A stretch of DNA of 54,550 bases from JAZKIX01 sp040384645 (GCA_040384645.1 JAZKIX010000113.1:1-54550), one strand, 5' to 3'; counted from the stretch's first letter, positions 18,166-32,177 are shown. Numbers and translations: made by a program. Notes: generated by a model from the letters alone, not told the origin.

Positions 18166-18195
18166 TTAATGAATGCTTAGTTAATGAATGCTTAG
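18166..18195. repeat. Perfect 15-bp tandem duplication
   Basis: ttaatgaatgcttag occurs twice in direct succession (18166-18180 and 18181-18195) just after the TPR gene. It looks like a simple slippage duplication in non-coding DNA. Confidence 0.9.
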
Positions 18196-18307
18196 TTCTT
18201 GATGGCATTCAAGTCAAGCCTGCGAATTCTGGCTAGGCCATGCACGAATTACACAACAGCAATATCGACTTGGGCTGGATGTGCAATTGCGTATTGGGTC
18301 CAATGAA

Positions 18308-18952
18308 TCAATGCGCGAAGACTTGCAACTTGAGCGGCGGTTTGGCAACCAACCCTGCCAAAAATGTATCAATCATTGCTTCCGCATGCTGCGCCAAATC
18401 ATAAGATTGTGGATTGCGCAACCACTCATAGATCAACCCTATCAGGTAAGAATTGATGGCTTGCACCGCGATCCAGGTATCTGTTTCGACATTAAGATTG
18501 CCTTGTACAACCGCTTCACGCACGATGGTGTCGAGACGAGAAAGGCATTCTCTTGATTTTTGCGTTTCGTGATTAAAAAACGCCATGTCTTCGTTTTTTT
18601 CACAATGATGAAACAAGATGTCGAACACTATTCGCTGCTGGGCGCTGCTTGTAACCTGGATCAACATATGCATCATCACGTGTCGTAAGGCTGCAATCGG
18701 ATTTTGTCCTGACGTTGCTGCGATTTCATTCAGCATCGTTTGCATCGGTAAAAAAACACGATCACACATTGCTTGAAACAAATCTCCTTTATCCTTGAAG
18801 TGCCAGTAAATCGCACCACGGGTCATCCCAGCGGCCAAGGCGACATCATTGAGTGTTGTTCGCGCCACGCCTTTTTCAGAAAAAATCCGTTCCGCGGCGT
18901 CAAGTAACGCTGTAATAGTTGCTTGCGCGTCTTCTTTGGTTTTTCTGACCAT
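18308..18952 (-). CDS. TetR/AcrR-family repressor of the RND pump
   Basis: A 214-aa regulator from MVRKTKEDAQ. The N-terminal helix-turn-helix lies at about residues 15-60 (IFSEKGVARTTLNDVALAAG, TRGAIYWHFKDKGDLF), as in AcrR, TtgR and MtrR. The C-terminal ligand-binding domain is helical (IAALRHVMMHMLIQV ... IVFDILFHHCE). The start at 18952 has AGAGGTG 5 nt upstream. It is divergent from acrA across 165 bp containing an AcrR/TtgR-type operator, so it most likely represses the pump and itself and is released by hydrophobic ligands. Confidence 0.92.
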   Translation of the reverse strand: MVRKTKEDAQATITALLDAAERIFSEKGVARTTLNDVALAAGMTRGAIYWHFKDKGDLFQAMCDRVFLPMQTMLNEIAATSGQNPIAALRHVMMHMLIQVTSSAQQRIVFDILFHHCEKNEDMAFFNHETQKSRECLSRLDTIVREAVVQGNLNVETDTWIAVQAINSYLIGLIYEWLRNPQSYDLAQHAEAMIDTFLAGLVAKPPLKLQVFAH

Positions 18953-19040
18953 AACATCACCTCTTAAAACAGGTTCAACAACCGAATTGCCAAACCGCAA
19001 GCATGAAAACCAGAACTTGGAAATGTGGTACATTCACATT

Positions 19041-19060
19041 TACAAACATCCGTGTATGTA
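19041..19060. promoter_or_regulatory. Candidate TetR operator between tetR and acrA
   Basis: TACAAACATC/CGTGTATGTA is an imperfect 20-bp palindrome in the divergent promoter region. It resembles, from memory, the TtgR and AcrR operators (TTACAAACA...TGTA type). A flanking catcc/ggatg pair adds symmetry. Confidence 0.6.
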
Positions 19061-19117
19061 TGGATGCATACCGGACACGATACTAGCACATCACCTTCCT
19101 AACAATTGAGAAAACTC

Positions 19118-20410
19118 ATGCGCCCCATTCACCCTACATTGCTCCAGTCCACGCTGCTTCAAGCCAGCGTTGCCAAGAAAGTCCCATTTAGAAACCTGGC
19201 TGTTCTGGCGTGTGCCGCATCGCTTTTGATTCTGGCAGCATGTAATAAGAAAGCAGATCTAGCCCATGCTGGCAACGTTATGCCACCGCCTGAGGTGACT
19301 GTCGTGACAGTGCAGGCAAAGGATAAGGCGATTGGGTTTGAATATGTCGGCCAAACTGCAGGTTCGCGCGAAACCGAAGTACGCGCACGTATTTCAGGCA
19401 TCTTGGAAAATCGCTTATACGAAGAAGGCAGCCGTGTTAAAGCCGGCACCGTGATGTTCCAGATAGATCCGGGCACGTATCAAAATCAACTGGCGTCAGC
19501 AGAAGCGGCAGCTGCGGTTAGCGAGGCTAAACTGAATCAGGCAAAGCGCGAATTTACTCGACTCGAACCGCTCGCAGCTGAAAAAGCAATCAGTCAAAAA
19601 GAGTTTGATGATGCCAAATCTGCGCTTGAAACCGCGGAAGCAACGTTAAAACAAACTCGTGCAGGCGTCAACGAAGCTCGGCTAAACCTGAGCTACACCA
19701 AGGTCGTCGCGCCCATTGCTGGCATCAGCGGTATTGCCAGCAAATCGAACGGTAGCTTGGTTACGCCTGGTGACAGCTTGCTCACGACGCTGATTCAAAC
19801 CGACCCGATCTACGTCAATTTCAGCGTAACCGAAGCCGACTTCCTCAAACTCAATAATGACGTCAATAGCGGCAAACTCACTGTGCCAGGCAAACGCGCC
19901 AGCAACGGCAGCATGGCCTTTGACGTCAATATTAAATTAGCCGATGGCAGCATCTTCCCCACTTCAGGGAAAATGAATTTTGTTAGTGAACGGGTCAATC
20001 CGTCAACAGGCGGATTTGATGCACGCGCTCAAATTCCCAATCCCGATGGTGCTTTGCGTCCAGGTCAATTCGTTCGCGTGATGTTAAATGGCGCCAGCCG
20101 GACCAATGCGATCGCCATTCCACAACGAGCAGTGATTGATAGCCCAATGGGAAAAATGGTATTTACCGTCACGCCCGATGACAAGTTGGCGCCGCGCCCG
20201 GTTGAGTTAGATGGCTGGGCCAATGGAGAATGGATTGTCACCAAAGGCCTGCAAGCCGGCGACCGGGTCTTGGTAGACGGTTTCATAAAAGCACACGATC
20301 CAGGCATGACCGTCACGCCCGTGGCGCTGGCAGCAGCAAAGCCGGCCGATCCAGCGGCAGCTTCCACAAAACCCGCCGCTGACACAAAAAGCGCTGCATC
20401 TGCTCACTAA
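19118..20410 (+). CDS. acrA: RND efflux periplasmic adaptor (AcrA/MexA family)
   Basis: The 430-aa membrane fusion protein has a lipoprotein signal with lipobox LILAAC (Cys about residue 42). Next come a lipoyl half-motif (VGQTAGSRETEVRARISGIL), an alpha-helical hairpin (about 105-180, LASAEAAAAVSEAKLNQAKR), the second lipoyl half (SYTKVVAPIAGISG) and beta-barrel and membrane-proximal domains. It bridges AcrB and the outer-membrane channel. ATG at 19118 is preferred to the TTG four codons upstream. It is the first gene of the acrA-acrB-oprM operon. The C-terminus has an Ala/Lys/Pro-rich tail. Confidence 0.95.
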   Translation: MRPIHPTLLQSTLLQASVAKKVPFRNLAVLACAASLLILAACNKKADLAHAGNVMPPPEVTVVTVQAKDKAIGFEYVGQTAGSRETEVRARISGILENRLYEEGSRVKAGTVMFQIDPGTYQNQLASAEAAAAVSEAKLNQAKREFTRLEPLAAEKAISQKEFDDAKSALETAEATLKQTRAGVNEARLNLSYTKVVAPIAGISGIASKSNGSLVTPGDSLLTTLIQTDPIYVNFSVTEADFLKLNNDVNSGKLTVPGKRASNGSMAFDVNIKLADGSIFPTSGKMNFVSERVNPSTGGFDARAQIPNPDGALRPGQFVRVMLNGASRTNAIAIPQRAVIDSPMGKMVFTVTPDDKLAPRPVELDGWANGEWIVTKGLQAGDRVLVDGFIKAHDPGMTVTPVALAAAKPADPAAASTKPAADTKSAASAH

Positions 20411-20436
20411 GCATCCGCGCTAAGGAACTCCTACCT

Positions 20437-23589
<3,153 letters not shown>

Positions 23590-23593
23590 GACT

Positions 23594-25045
23594 ATGAATA
23601 CATTCAAGGTTTCACTTATAAGTGCGAGTCTGTTGCTGGCCTTTGGCAGCACTGCCTGCACTACCGTCGGCTCCAAATATGAACGCCCGCCACTCGATCT
23701 TCCCGCTTCCATCGGCGATGGCCAGGCTGCCATAAATTCAACGGTGCCAGTTGATTGGTTGACGTGGTGGAAGTCATTTCAAGATCCGGTGCTAAACGCC
23801 TTGCTTGACGAAGCGCTAGCGAATAATCAAGATCTGATTCTCGCGGCAGGGCGTATCGAAGAAGCGCGCGCCAACTCAGCGCTCACCTATTCCAATCGGT
23901 ATCCGACAGTCGATGCTACTGGCGCGGCAAGTAAAACCCGCAGCAGCGAGAACTCGGGAAAACTGCCAGCGGGCGCAAGTCCAGCGTCCCAAGTTTTTCA
24001 GCTTGGGCTAAACACATCTTATGAAATTGATTTCTGGGGCAAGCTCAACCATGCGGACCAAGCCGCACGCGCCCGATTACTGGCGCTAGAAGCTAATAGT
24101 GGTTTAGTTCAAACTACGCTGTACACCAGTATTGCCCAGAGTTATTTTGCCCTGCGTTCATATGACGCACAGGTAACTCTGGCCGATTCCGCCTTTCAAA
24201 CTCGCCAAGAAAATCTCAGGCTACAACAAAAACGGTTTTCGGCCGGCTCAGTTGGTACGCTTGAACTGCACCAAGCAGAATCCGAAGTGGCTGCTACTGA
24301 GATCACGTTGGCACAAGCACGCCGGTCAGTGGCGAATACCGAATCCGTATTGGCGCTATTAGTCGGCCGTTCTCCAAGCGCGATCGCACGGCCACAGATA
24401 GCACGTGGCGCCGCCATTGCCACCCTGTACAGCCATGTTGTCGTGCCGTCTGACTTGCCATCAGACTTGCTCAATCGTCGTCCCGATATCATCGCGGCGG
24501 AACAGAGTCTCATCGCCAGCAATGCCGATGTCGGGCAGGCCAAGGCACAATATTTCCCTACAATTAAGCTCACAAGTAGCATCGGCTACGAATCACGGGT
24601 ATTTCAGGACTTATTCAATCCGGCTTCGCTGTTGTGGAATTTGGGAGCCAATTTAGTGCAACCGGTATTTCGCGCCGGTGCGATTGGCGCTGTGGTCGCT
24701 GGCGCCGAAGCGCGCAAAAGCCAAGCGCGTGCGGAATACGTGCACAGTGTGCAAAACGCTTTTCGCGATGTCCATGACGCATTGAGTAATCTATCCGCAG
24801 ATGACCAAATATATCGTGCCACACAACGCCGCGCCGCCGCCCTGAAAGACACGTTGCGTCTAGCCAATCTGCGCTACAACAACGGCTACAGCAGTTATCT
24901 CGAAGTACTTAGTGCACAACGCGATCTGCTGCAAACCGAATCGAGTCTGATTGACGTCCAGCGTTCACATCTATCAGCTTTAGTTGGGCTTTACAAAGCG
25001 ATGGGTGGCGGTTGGGAAAAATCTCAGAGCTTGGCTTCAAACTAA
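23594..25045 (+). CDS. oprM: Outer-membrane efflux channel (OprM/TolC-type lipoprotein)
   Basis: A 483-aa NodT/OprM family protein with lipobox GSTAC (Cys about residue 22). It has two OEP repeats, marked by ANNQDLILAAGRIEEARA and later by DLPSDLLNRRPDIIAAEQSLIASNADVGQAKAQ, whose RRPDI block is diagnostic. It forms the trimeric outer-membrane duct for the AcrAB pump. Spacing to acrB is 4 bp. No clear terminator follows. Confidence 0.95.
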   Translation: MNTFKVSLISASLLLAFGSTACTTVGSKYERPPLDLPASIGDGQAAINSTVPVDWLTWWKSFQDPVLNALLDEALANNQDLILAAGRIEEARANSALTYSNRYPTVDATGAASKTRSSENSGKLPAGASPASQVFQLGLNTSYEIDFWGKLNHADQAARARLLALEANSGLVQTTLYTSIAQSYFALRSYDAQVTLADSAFQTRQENLRLQQKRFSAGSVGTLELHQAESEVAATEITLAQARRSVANTESVLALLVGRSPSAIARPQIARGAAIATLYSHVVVPSDLPSDLLNRRPDIIAAEQSLIASNADVGQAKAQYFPTIKLTSSIGYESRVFQDLFNPASLLWNLGANLVQPVFRAGAIGAVVAGAEARKSQARAEYVHSVQNAFRDVHDALSNLSADDQIYRATQRRAAALKDTLRLANLRYNNGYSSYLEVLSAQRDLLQTESSLIDVQRSHLSALVGLYKAMGGGWEKSQSLASN

Positions 25046-25367
25046 TTTCTGTATCCGCCACTTTTAAAAAACCTTAAAACAAGCCCGGATTGCGATAATC
25101 ACTATCTACAATCCGTCGCTTGCGGGGATCGCTTATCCACCCCACCACCGCTCAAAATCGCTTTTGGCATCGGCCAAAGCAATATTTACTGCAAGTGCCA
25201 TATTCTCAGCCAAGCCGGTCCACCGCATTTGCCGCAAAAACCAGGAAAGATTTGACATGAACTGAAATAAGTCCATTAAAATCAAGTTCAAAGTTTTCCC
25301 TCGATAAATTGACTTTCTCACTTTCTCGATTAGAGAGTGCGGCAGTATCAGCACGAAGGAAGCACCG
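25046..25367. other. Intergenic region between oprM and the first hybrid kinase
   Basis: About 320 bp. A 73-codon open frame on the minus strand (25133-25354) has no convincing start signal. I see no strong hairpin with a T tract. A promoter for the downstream kinase probably lies here but no clear -35/-10 pair was found. Confidence 0.4.
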
Positions 25368-28300
25368 ATGACTGGATCAACCGGTTGGAAAATTCCGGGA
25401 AAATGGCTTTTCAGCGTCGCGCTACTGGCGACAGCTTATTATGCAGCCGCCCGCTTCGGGCTTTTATTGGCTTTTGCATCGACCAACGCATCACCTGTCT
25501 GGCCCCCCTCTGGCATTGCAATCGGCGCACTATTGCTTTTTGGATACCGCGTGTGGCCTGGTATATTCCTAGGTGCATTTGTCGCCAATTTTGCAGTTTT
25601 TGCAGCAAATAATGTCGCTAGCGACCTTACTACAACCATTGTTTCTCTTGCTATCGCCAGTGGCAATACGCTGGAAGGCGTTGTAGGGATCTTTCTCTTG
25701 CGACGTTTCGTTGGTCCACGGGGGTATTTCACTCATCCCATCAATATCTACAAATTCGTACTCATCACTGCGCTGGCAAGTAGCGTTAGTGCCAGTATCG
25801 GAGCCGCTAGCCTGATCATCGGAAATATTGCGCCTGCCGCGGCATTATGGGCAATTTCAAGTACTTGGTGGCTAGGTGACGCGTCCGGGATCCTAGTTGT
25901 AACGCCCTTGCTCATTGCCTGGAGTACGCCTTTCGCTATCCAACGGTCAATCAGACCATTGCTGGTACTGACTGCATCAGTATTGGCGCTGGCATTGGTG
26001 CTGGCAATTATATTTGGGCAACATTTCTCGGCAAATGTCGCGAACCGTACTCTGGCCTACCTGTTGTTGCCATGCATCGGTTGGGCTGCCTACCGCTACA
26101 AGCGGCGAGGTGTGACGCTGGTATTGGCGGCGGTAACAGGATGCGCAGTATGGGGAACAACCCGCGGTATGGGACCGTTTGCGTCAGGCACTTTACAAGA
26201 CTCATTAGCGGCATTGGAAATTTTTATCGCGCTGTGCAGCGTGATCGGCCTGGTTTTAGCAGCCGACATTAGTGAAAGAAAACGCATTCAAGGCAATTTC
26301 TCGTTAAGCAACCAACTCTTGCCACTTGCACACTGGGCGACATTATTTCTTTGTCTTGGCCTAACTATCGTTGCGTGGCATTTTATTTCAAGCAATACGG
26401 AACGGCGTGCGCAAGACCGCTTCAATTACATAACCGAGATCGTGAAACAACGAATCGACGAACGCATGGACGCCTACGAAAGTATGCTTCGCGGTGGGCA
26501 AGGCTTATTCAGCGCATCCATTTCAGTCGAACGAGACGAGTGGCACAATTTTGCAGATCGCCTAAAAATAGGTAAGAATTTTCCCGGCGTTTTAGGCCTT
26601 GGCTACGCGAAAAAAATTACGGAAGCAGACAAAATTCCACTTGAACAACGGGCGCGGTTGGATGGTATGAGCAGTTTCCATGTCTGGCCACCAGGCGAGC
26701 GCAATGAATACGTGCCAATCACTTATCTGGAGCCGCCCACCGGCAGGAACGAGCGTGCATTCGGCTACGATCTCAATTCAGAACCTATTCGACGTGCCGG
26801 CCTGATCCAGGCGCGCGACAGCGGGGAAGCGGCAATTTCCAAAAAAATCACCTTAGTCCAGGAAAATGGTACAAATGTGCAGTCCGGCTTTCTGATGTAT
26901 CTTCCGATTTATAGAAATGGCACTTCGATCGCGACAAAAGAAGAGCGAATTGCAGCATTGGAAGGATATGTCTACAGTCCATTTCGGATGAACGATTTAA
27001 TGCAAGGGATACTGGGGCAATCGCTTTCAGAAGCGGCATTATTAATCTTCGATGGCAATGAAGAAAGTGATGCGACGCTGATGTATTCCAGTGAACCTAA
27101 ATCAGCCCGCGTCAGAGCCGATTACCCTAATGCTTTTTCCGTACAAAAAACAATTTCAGTTGTCAATGATGAGCAAAATTGGACGCTTCGAATCACCTCA
27201 CTACCCGCTTTTGAAGCGACCATCGACCGTCAAAAATCACTCATTGTTTTAATAACGGGAACGATGATCAGCCTATTATTTTTCGGCGTCATAGGGAGCC
27301 TGACTGCGACCCGCGAAAAAGCGCAGGCGCTTGCCAATGAAATGACAGCAACGCTCAAGGAAACCAACCGAACCCTGCGCCAATCGGAAGAGCGCTTCCG
27401 ATTATTGACCTCTAGTGTGAAGGATTACTCGATACTTTTACTTGATCCGCAAGGATTGGTTCTGACCTGGAGCGAAGGTGCGCAACAGTTGCATGGATAT
27501 GCCGAAAAAGAAATTGTTGGACGATCGGTGGAAAGTTTTTATCTGGCAGACGACATCGTCGCAGGTAAAGCGCAACAAGCACTCGCAGTGGCCCGAACCA
27601 CCGGGCAACATGAAAGCACTGGCTGGCATCAGCGCAAGGATGGCACACACTTTTATGCAGATGTCCTGCTCAGCGCGATACGGGATGAGCAAAATGATTT
27701 GATCGGTTTTGCCCAGATCGTTCGTGATATTACCCAAGAAAAAAATGCTGAGCAAGAATTGCGACTCGCCATGAAACAGGCTGAGTCGGCAAGTCGCGCC
27801 AAAAGTGAATTCGTGGCAAATATGAGCCACGAATTGCGAACTCCAATGAATGCGGTATTAGGGATGACCTATCTGCTGGGCAATTCTGGGCTGTCCGCGG
27901 ATCAAAAAAAATATCTGGAAATGATCCGGGTTTCAGGACAATCACTGTTGGACATACTCAACGATATCTTGGATTTTTCAAAAATTGAAGCCGGACGGAT
28001 GGAACTGTCTGTATCGGAATTTCGCCTCGGCGATGTGCTCGATACTGTCGCAACAATCATGAGTGTCAACGCAGGGGAAAAAGATCTCGAATTGGCGATC
28101 GGAGTCGCGCCTGGCGTACCAAGAATGCTTATCGGCGACCCGATGCGATTGCAACAGATATTAGTCAACCTGGCAGGGAATGCGATCAAATTTACCGAAA
28201 AAGGCGAANNNNNNNNNNGAAGTCAGTGTCCTGGTAGAGGTTGCTCAACGCAATGCCGCTGGAATTGACTTGCGTTTCCGTGTACGGGACACAGGCATAG

Positions 28301-30015
28301 GCATGGACGCGGAACAGCAAGCGCGCTTGTTCTCGCCCTTTACCCAAGCAGATTCTTCGATGACACGCCGTTTTGGAGGTACTGGCCTAGGTCTGACGAT
28401 TTGCCGACAGTTGATCGATTTGATGGGCGGCACTATAGAAATAAATAGCGAATTGGGTAAAGGCAGCGAGTTCTGCGCCACGATCCAATGCCAACTCGCC
28501 GCCAATCAAAACGATCCCAAACGAATGCCAAATGCGATGGGAAATTTACATATTTTGATAGTCGATGACAATAAAACGAGTCGCGATTATGTTCTCAAAA
28601 TAATTCAAGGCTGGGGTTGGCGTGCCGACTGCGTTGCATCCGGCATGCAGTCTATTAATTCGATACGCAATGCCAATCTTACCGGCCAGCCTTACGACGT
28701 CATGTTGGCGGATTGGCAAATGTCGGACATGGATGGTATTTCATCGATTCAGGCGTTGCGTGAACTATTACCCGATTCGACTATGCCAGTGATACTCATG
28801 GTGAGTGCTTTCGGGCGCGGTAAGTTGATGAATGCCGAGGCTGCGTCACAAGCCGACGCCATCCTGATAAAACCGGTGACGGAGTCCACACTGTTCGATA
28901 CCCTGTTTGAGGTTATTGTCGAGAAATCAGTAGGAAAGCAAACGATTTTGATTGAAGCCAATCGCCTATCCGCACGGCATCGTCTTGATGGCATCCACAT
29001 ACTTCTGGCGGAGGACAATTCGCTGAACCAAGTCGTCGCAAAAGGCATGCTGGAACAGGCTGGCGCCTTTGTCGACGTTGTCGAAAATGGAGAAATGGCA
29101 GTCGAACTACTTCGCACGGCAGCGCAGCATTATGATTTGGTACTGATGGATGTACAAATGCCGGTGATGGACGGATTTGCCGCAACCCGCCTGATTCGCA
29201 ACAACCTGAGGCTACAATTACCGGTGCTGGCCATGACTGCCGGTGTGACGGAGTCCGAACGCAAGCAATGCCTCGAGGCGGGCATGGATGACTTCATTGC
29301 CAAACCTATCGATATAGCTCAAATGTTTGCCACGATCAGCCGATATTTGTCCGCTAACAAGAGAGAGCCCCATTTCGATTCCAATAATCCATCAACCGTG
29401 ACACCCAAGCTCACTGCCGCAATGACCGTATTTAACGTTGATCGCCTGCTCGGTATCGCCAAAGCCAATCCTGCATCTAAAGCGGCACTCATCGGCTTGG
29501 TTCGTAGCATCGTAGAAAAAGGTAGCGCAGACATCGTTGACGCACGTCAAGCCTGGGACGAGGGACGCAACAAGGATGCCGCACGCATATTCCATACGAT
29601 GCGAGGCGCGATTGGCAGCTTGGGGGCACAACGATTGGTACAAGTCGCATTAGACCTAGAACAAGCAATCGTAAAAAATGAACCTGAACTAGTCGTTTCC
29701 TTGTTCGGCTCGGCAGAACGTGAACTCCAGCTATCGCTGGCGGCAGCCGGGCGCTGGATCACCGAACAGGCTGAACCTGCCTTAAGGAAATCCGACGGTA
29801 GCGCGCTCGACCCGATCCAGATTAAACAGCTACAAATGCTATTGGCCGAGACCAATATCGAAGCGTGCGAAGTCTACGCAAGTGTCCGCCCAGGGTTAGA
29901 GGCACTTGCCGGAAATGGCATAAATGTACTAGACCAAGCAATCAGTCGATTAAACTTCCAAGACGCGGCAGAATGTCTAGCATATATCTTGACGTTGGAT
30001 TCCGCCGGAAAATAG
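25368..30015 (+). CDS. Hybrid histidine kinase: MASE1-CHASE-PAS-HisKA-HATPase-REC-REC-HPt (split by scaffold gap)
   Basis: The membrane sensor starts MTGSTGWKIPGKW with AAGGA upstream. MASE1 has eight hydrophobic segments (about 10-300; FGLLLAFASTNASPVWPPSG is typical). Another helix precedes a periplasmic CHASE domain (about 350-560, MLRGGQGLFSASISVERDEW), then a further helix. PAS lies at about 670-795. The HisKA His is in NMSHELRTPMNAVLG (about 820) and the N box in ILVNLAGNAIKF. After the N run come the G boxes, REC1 (LIVDDNKTSRD, Asp in MLADWQM), REC2 (LLAEDNSLNQ, Asp in LVLMDVQM) and a C-terminal HPt with the His in HTMRGAIGSLGA. The frame break at 28209-28218 coincides with the Ns; closing it gives about 1544 aa. 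The phosphorelay probably feeds the GGDEF protein downstream. Confidence 0.93.
28209..28218. other. Scaffold gap (10 N) inside the hybrid kinase gene
   Basis: The left contig ends ...aaaggcgaa and the right begins gaagtcagtg. The paralogue at 33191-36625 reads GEVSV across the same place with no extra residue. The two ends therefore probably overlap by gaa and nothing is missing. Confidence 0.9.
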
Positions 30016-30160
30016 ATACGACATAGCGAAATCGGGGATAAGCGACACGATGCGCTATGCAAGCGCTGGTGATATTTCAATTATCCAAAACATCAGTCCC
30101 TAAGTAGATTGAATGGGGATCAGAGCATATGAATGCAATACCGCGCAACTAAGGTAAATA

Positions 30161-31093
30161 ATGAACCAGGCTATTTCAACCCATCATGACGCAGAAAAAA
30201 GCTTGATACTGATCATCGACGACAGCGTCGACAATATTCGTCTTCTCAGCGGGATGCTAAAGGGACAGGGTCAGATTATTTTTGCGATGAATGGCGATGC
30301 TGGTATAGAGCTGGCGCGCCAGCGCCAGCCCCAACTGATTTTGCTTGATGTTGAAATGCCGGATATGGATGGATATCAAGTCTGCCGAAAATTAAAAGCC
30401 GACCCAGAGACACGCAGTAGTGCCGTCATCTTCGTTACTGCACATGCCAGTATGTCAAGTGAAATCGAAGCATTAGAAGCCGGCGGTCTCGACTTCATTA
30501 CCAAACCATTGAATCCACCGGTGGTACGCGCACGCGTACATACTCATCTGACGCTACAACGGCACACTGCCGCGCTAGAGCATCTGGCTAATCGAGATGG
30601 GTTAACCGGCTTATACAATCGCCGCTATTTCGATCAACAGCTTGAACGAGAATTTGATCGCCACAAAAGGCAGCGTCTTTCACTCGGAATCGCCTTTATC
30701 GACCTAGATCATTTCAAAGCATTTAATGACGGTTATGGACATGCAGAAGGCGACACTTGCCTGAAGACGGTCGCTGAAGCAATCAGCACTGCCACGCGTC
30801 GGCCGGGCGAAGTAGCAGCACGCTATGGCGGTGAGGAATTTGTTTGCGTTCTGCCTTACACCACAATTGAAGGCATGCAAAATTATGGCGAATGGATCTG
30901 CAGCCGCGTGCGAGAACTGAACTTGGTGCATGGATATTCGCCCACATCAAGTTATGTCACCATCAGCATTGGCTTAACTGCTGAAGTCCCGCCAGAGTCT
31001 GGCACCACGCAAAAAATGATGGCGAACGCGGACCGTGCACTCTACGAAGCAAAATCGGCGGGCAGAAACTGCTCGAAAATTGTCGTCTCGTAG
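30161..31093 (+). CDS. Response regulator with GGDEF output (diguanylate cyclase)
   Basis: A 310-aa cytosolic protein. The N-terminal receiver (about 15-130) has the acidic pair in LIIDDSVDN, the phospho-acceptor Asp in ILLDVEMPDMDG and Lys in FITKPLNPP. The GGDEF domain (about 150-310) opens with ANRDGLTGLYNRRYFD and holds the active motif GGEEF, so it should make cyclic di-GMP from GTP. The position of the inhibitory I-site reads RPGE instead of RxxD, so product feedback may be lost. It lies 145 bp after the first hybrid kinase and 30 bp before the first binding-protein gene, consistent with one signalling operon. Confidence 0.93.
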   Translation: MNQAISTHHDAEKSLILIIDDSVDNIRLLSGMLKGQGQIIFAMNGDAGIELARQRQPQLILLDVEMPDMDGYQVCRKLKADPETRSSAVIFVTAHASMSSEIEALEAGGLDFITKPLNPPVVRARVHTHLTLQRHTAALEHLANRDGLTGLYNRRYFDQQLEREFDRHKRQRLSLGIAFIDLDHFKAFNDGYGHAEGDTCLKTVAEAISTATRRPGEVAARYGGEEFVCVLPYTTIEGMQNYGEWICSRVRELNLVHGYSPTSSYVTISIGLTAEVPPESGTTQKMMANADRALYEAKSAGRNCSKIVVS

Positions 31094-31123
31094 TCAAAAA
31101 TGGTAAGAGTCGAGGGGGAATGC

Positions 31124-32158
31124 ATGAGTCAACTTCTAGCTAAGTTTAGCTTAGCGTATACGGCGTCAGCTACTCTTCGCCGTTTATCCCTTGCGCTTGG
31201 TAATGCTGGCAGCTTGGCACTACTCATTTTTTCCCTCTCGTGGAGCGTGCACGCTGGCGGCCTTACTGTAAGTGTGGCGACGACACCGTTATCGACACCA
31301 TTTTATGTGGCTGAACAACTGGGTTATTTTGCGCAGGAAGGATTGAACATCACCATGAAAGAATGCGTAAGCGGCAAACTTTGCCTGACGCAAATGCTGG
31401 CTGGGCAGTCCAATTTTGCCACTGCTTCAGAACTGCCGATTATGCTCAACAGTTTTGCTCGGAAAGACTTCGCGATTCTGGCCACCTTCTCGACTACCAA
31501 TCGCGACGTAAAAATGATCGCGCGCAAGAGCGCTGGTATGAAAACACCGAAAGATTTTGCCGGCAAAAAAATTGCACTCATGCGTGGAACCTCCGGTGAG
31601 TACTTCACCGATCTGACCCTATTGACCTACGGTGTCGACCCTCGCTCAGTAACTATCGTTGACATGAATATGGAAGCCGTCGAAACGGCGATAGCTGACC
31701 GTGCAATAGACGCCTTTGCCGTCTTTGAGCCGACCGCATTTCGCATCATGAAGGCCTTGAAGAATGATGGATATGTCATCGCCACCCCGCCAATTTATAC
31801 CTTAAGCTTCAATCTGGTTGGGATGAAGTCAAGCATGGGCGAGAACAGCGTCGAAGTCGCCAAATTATTGCGTGCGTTGGACAGAGCCATCCTGTACATA
31901 CGCAACAATCCCGATAAAGCGCAAGCGATCTTGCTGGAACGTCTGAAATTAGATAGCTCATTTGTCGACTGGACTTGGGCCGAATACCGGTTTGACCTTG
32001 CATTGAACCAGTCTTTGCTTACCACACTGGAATCGGAAGCGCGATGGGCTATGCGAGAAAATTTTGTCAACGACAAAACTCTCCCGAACTACCTAAATTT
32101 GATTGACACCAGTTACCTTTTAAAAATCAAACCGGCGTCGGTCACGCTGGTGAAATAG
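31124..32158 (+). CDS. NMT1/SsuA-like periplasmic binding protein 1, without a transporter
   Basis: A 344-aa protein from MSQLLAKFSL (31124; AGGGGGA 4 nt upstream). An N-terminal signal ends SVHA before GGLTVSVATT. The fold is the NMT1/THI5-SsuA type (STPFYVAEQLGYFAQEGLNITM; MLAGQSNFATASELPIML; KTPKDFAGKKIALMRGTSGEYF). These normally bind thiamin precursors, sulfonates or nitrate-like ligands for ABC import, but no permease or ATPase gene is nearby. It is followed after 19 bp by a paralogue and then by a kinase gene, so it may act as the ligand-sensing half of a receptor. Both paralogues carry a C-x5-C pair at the same place (here CVSGKLC). Confidence 0.85.
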   Translation: MSQLLAKFSLAYTASATLRRLSLALGNAGSLALLIFSLSWSVHAGGLTVSVATTPLSTPFYVAEQLGYFAQEGLNITMKECVSGKLCLTQMLAGQSNFATASELPIMLNSFARKDFAILATFSTTNRDVKMIARKSAGMKTPKDFAGKKIALMRGTSGEYFTDLTLLTYGVDPRSVTIVDMNMEAVETAIADRAIDAFAVFEPTAFRIMKALKNDGYVIATPPIYTLSFNLVGMKSSMGENSVEVAKLLRALDRAILYIRNNPDKAQAILLERLKLDSSFVDWTWAEYRFDLALNQSLLTTLESEARWAMRENFVNDKTLPNYLNLIDTSYLLKIKPASVTLVK

Positions 32159-32177
32159 CTAAAGAAGCAAGCGAATT

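Noticed and set aside
25133..25354. 73-codon ORF on the minus strand between oprM and the hybrid kinase
   Set aside because: No start signal and no family resemblance; lies in the probable promoter region of the kinase.
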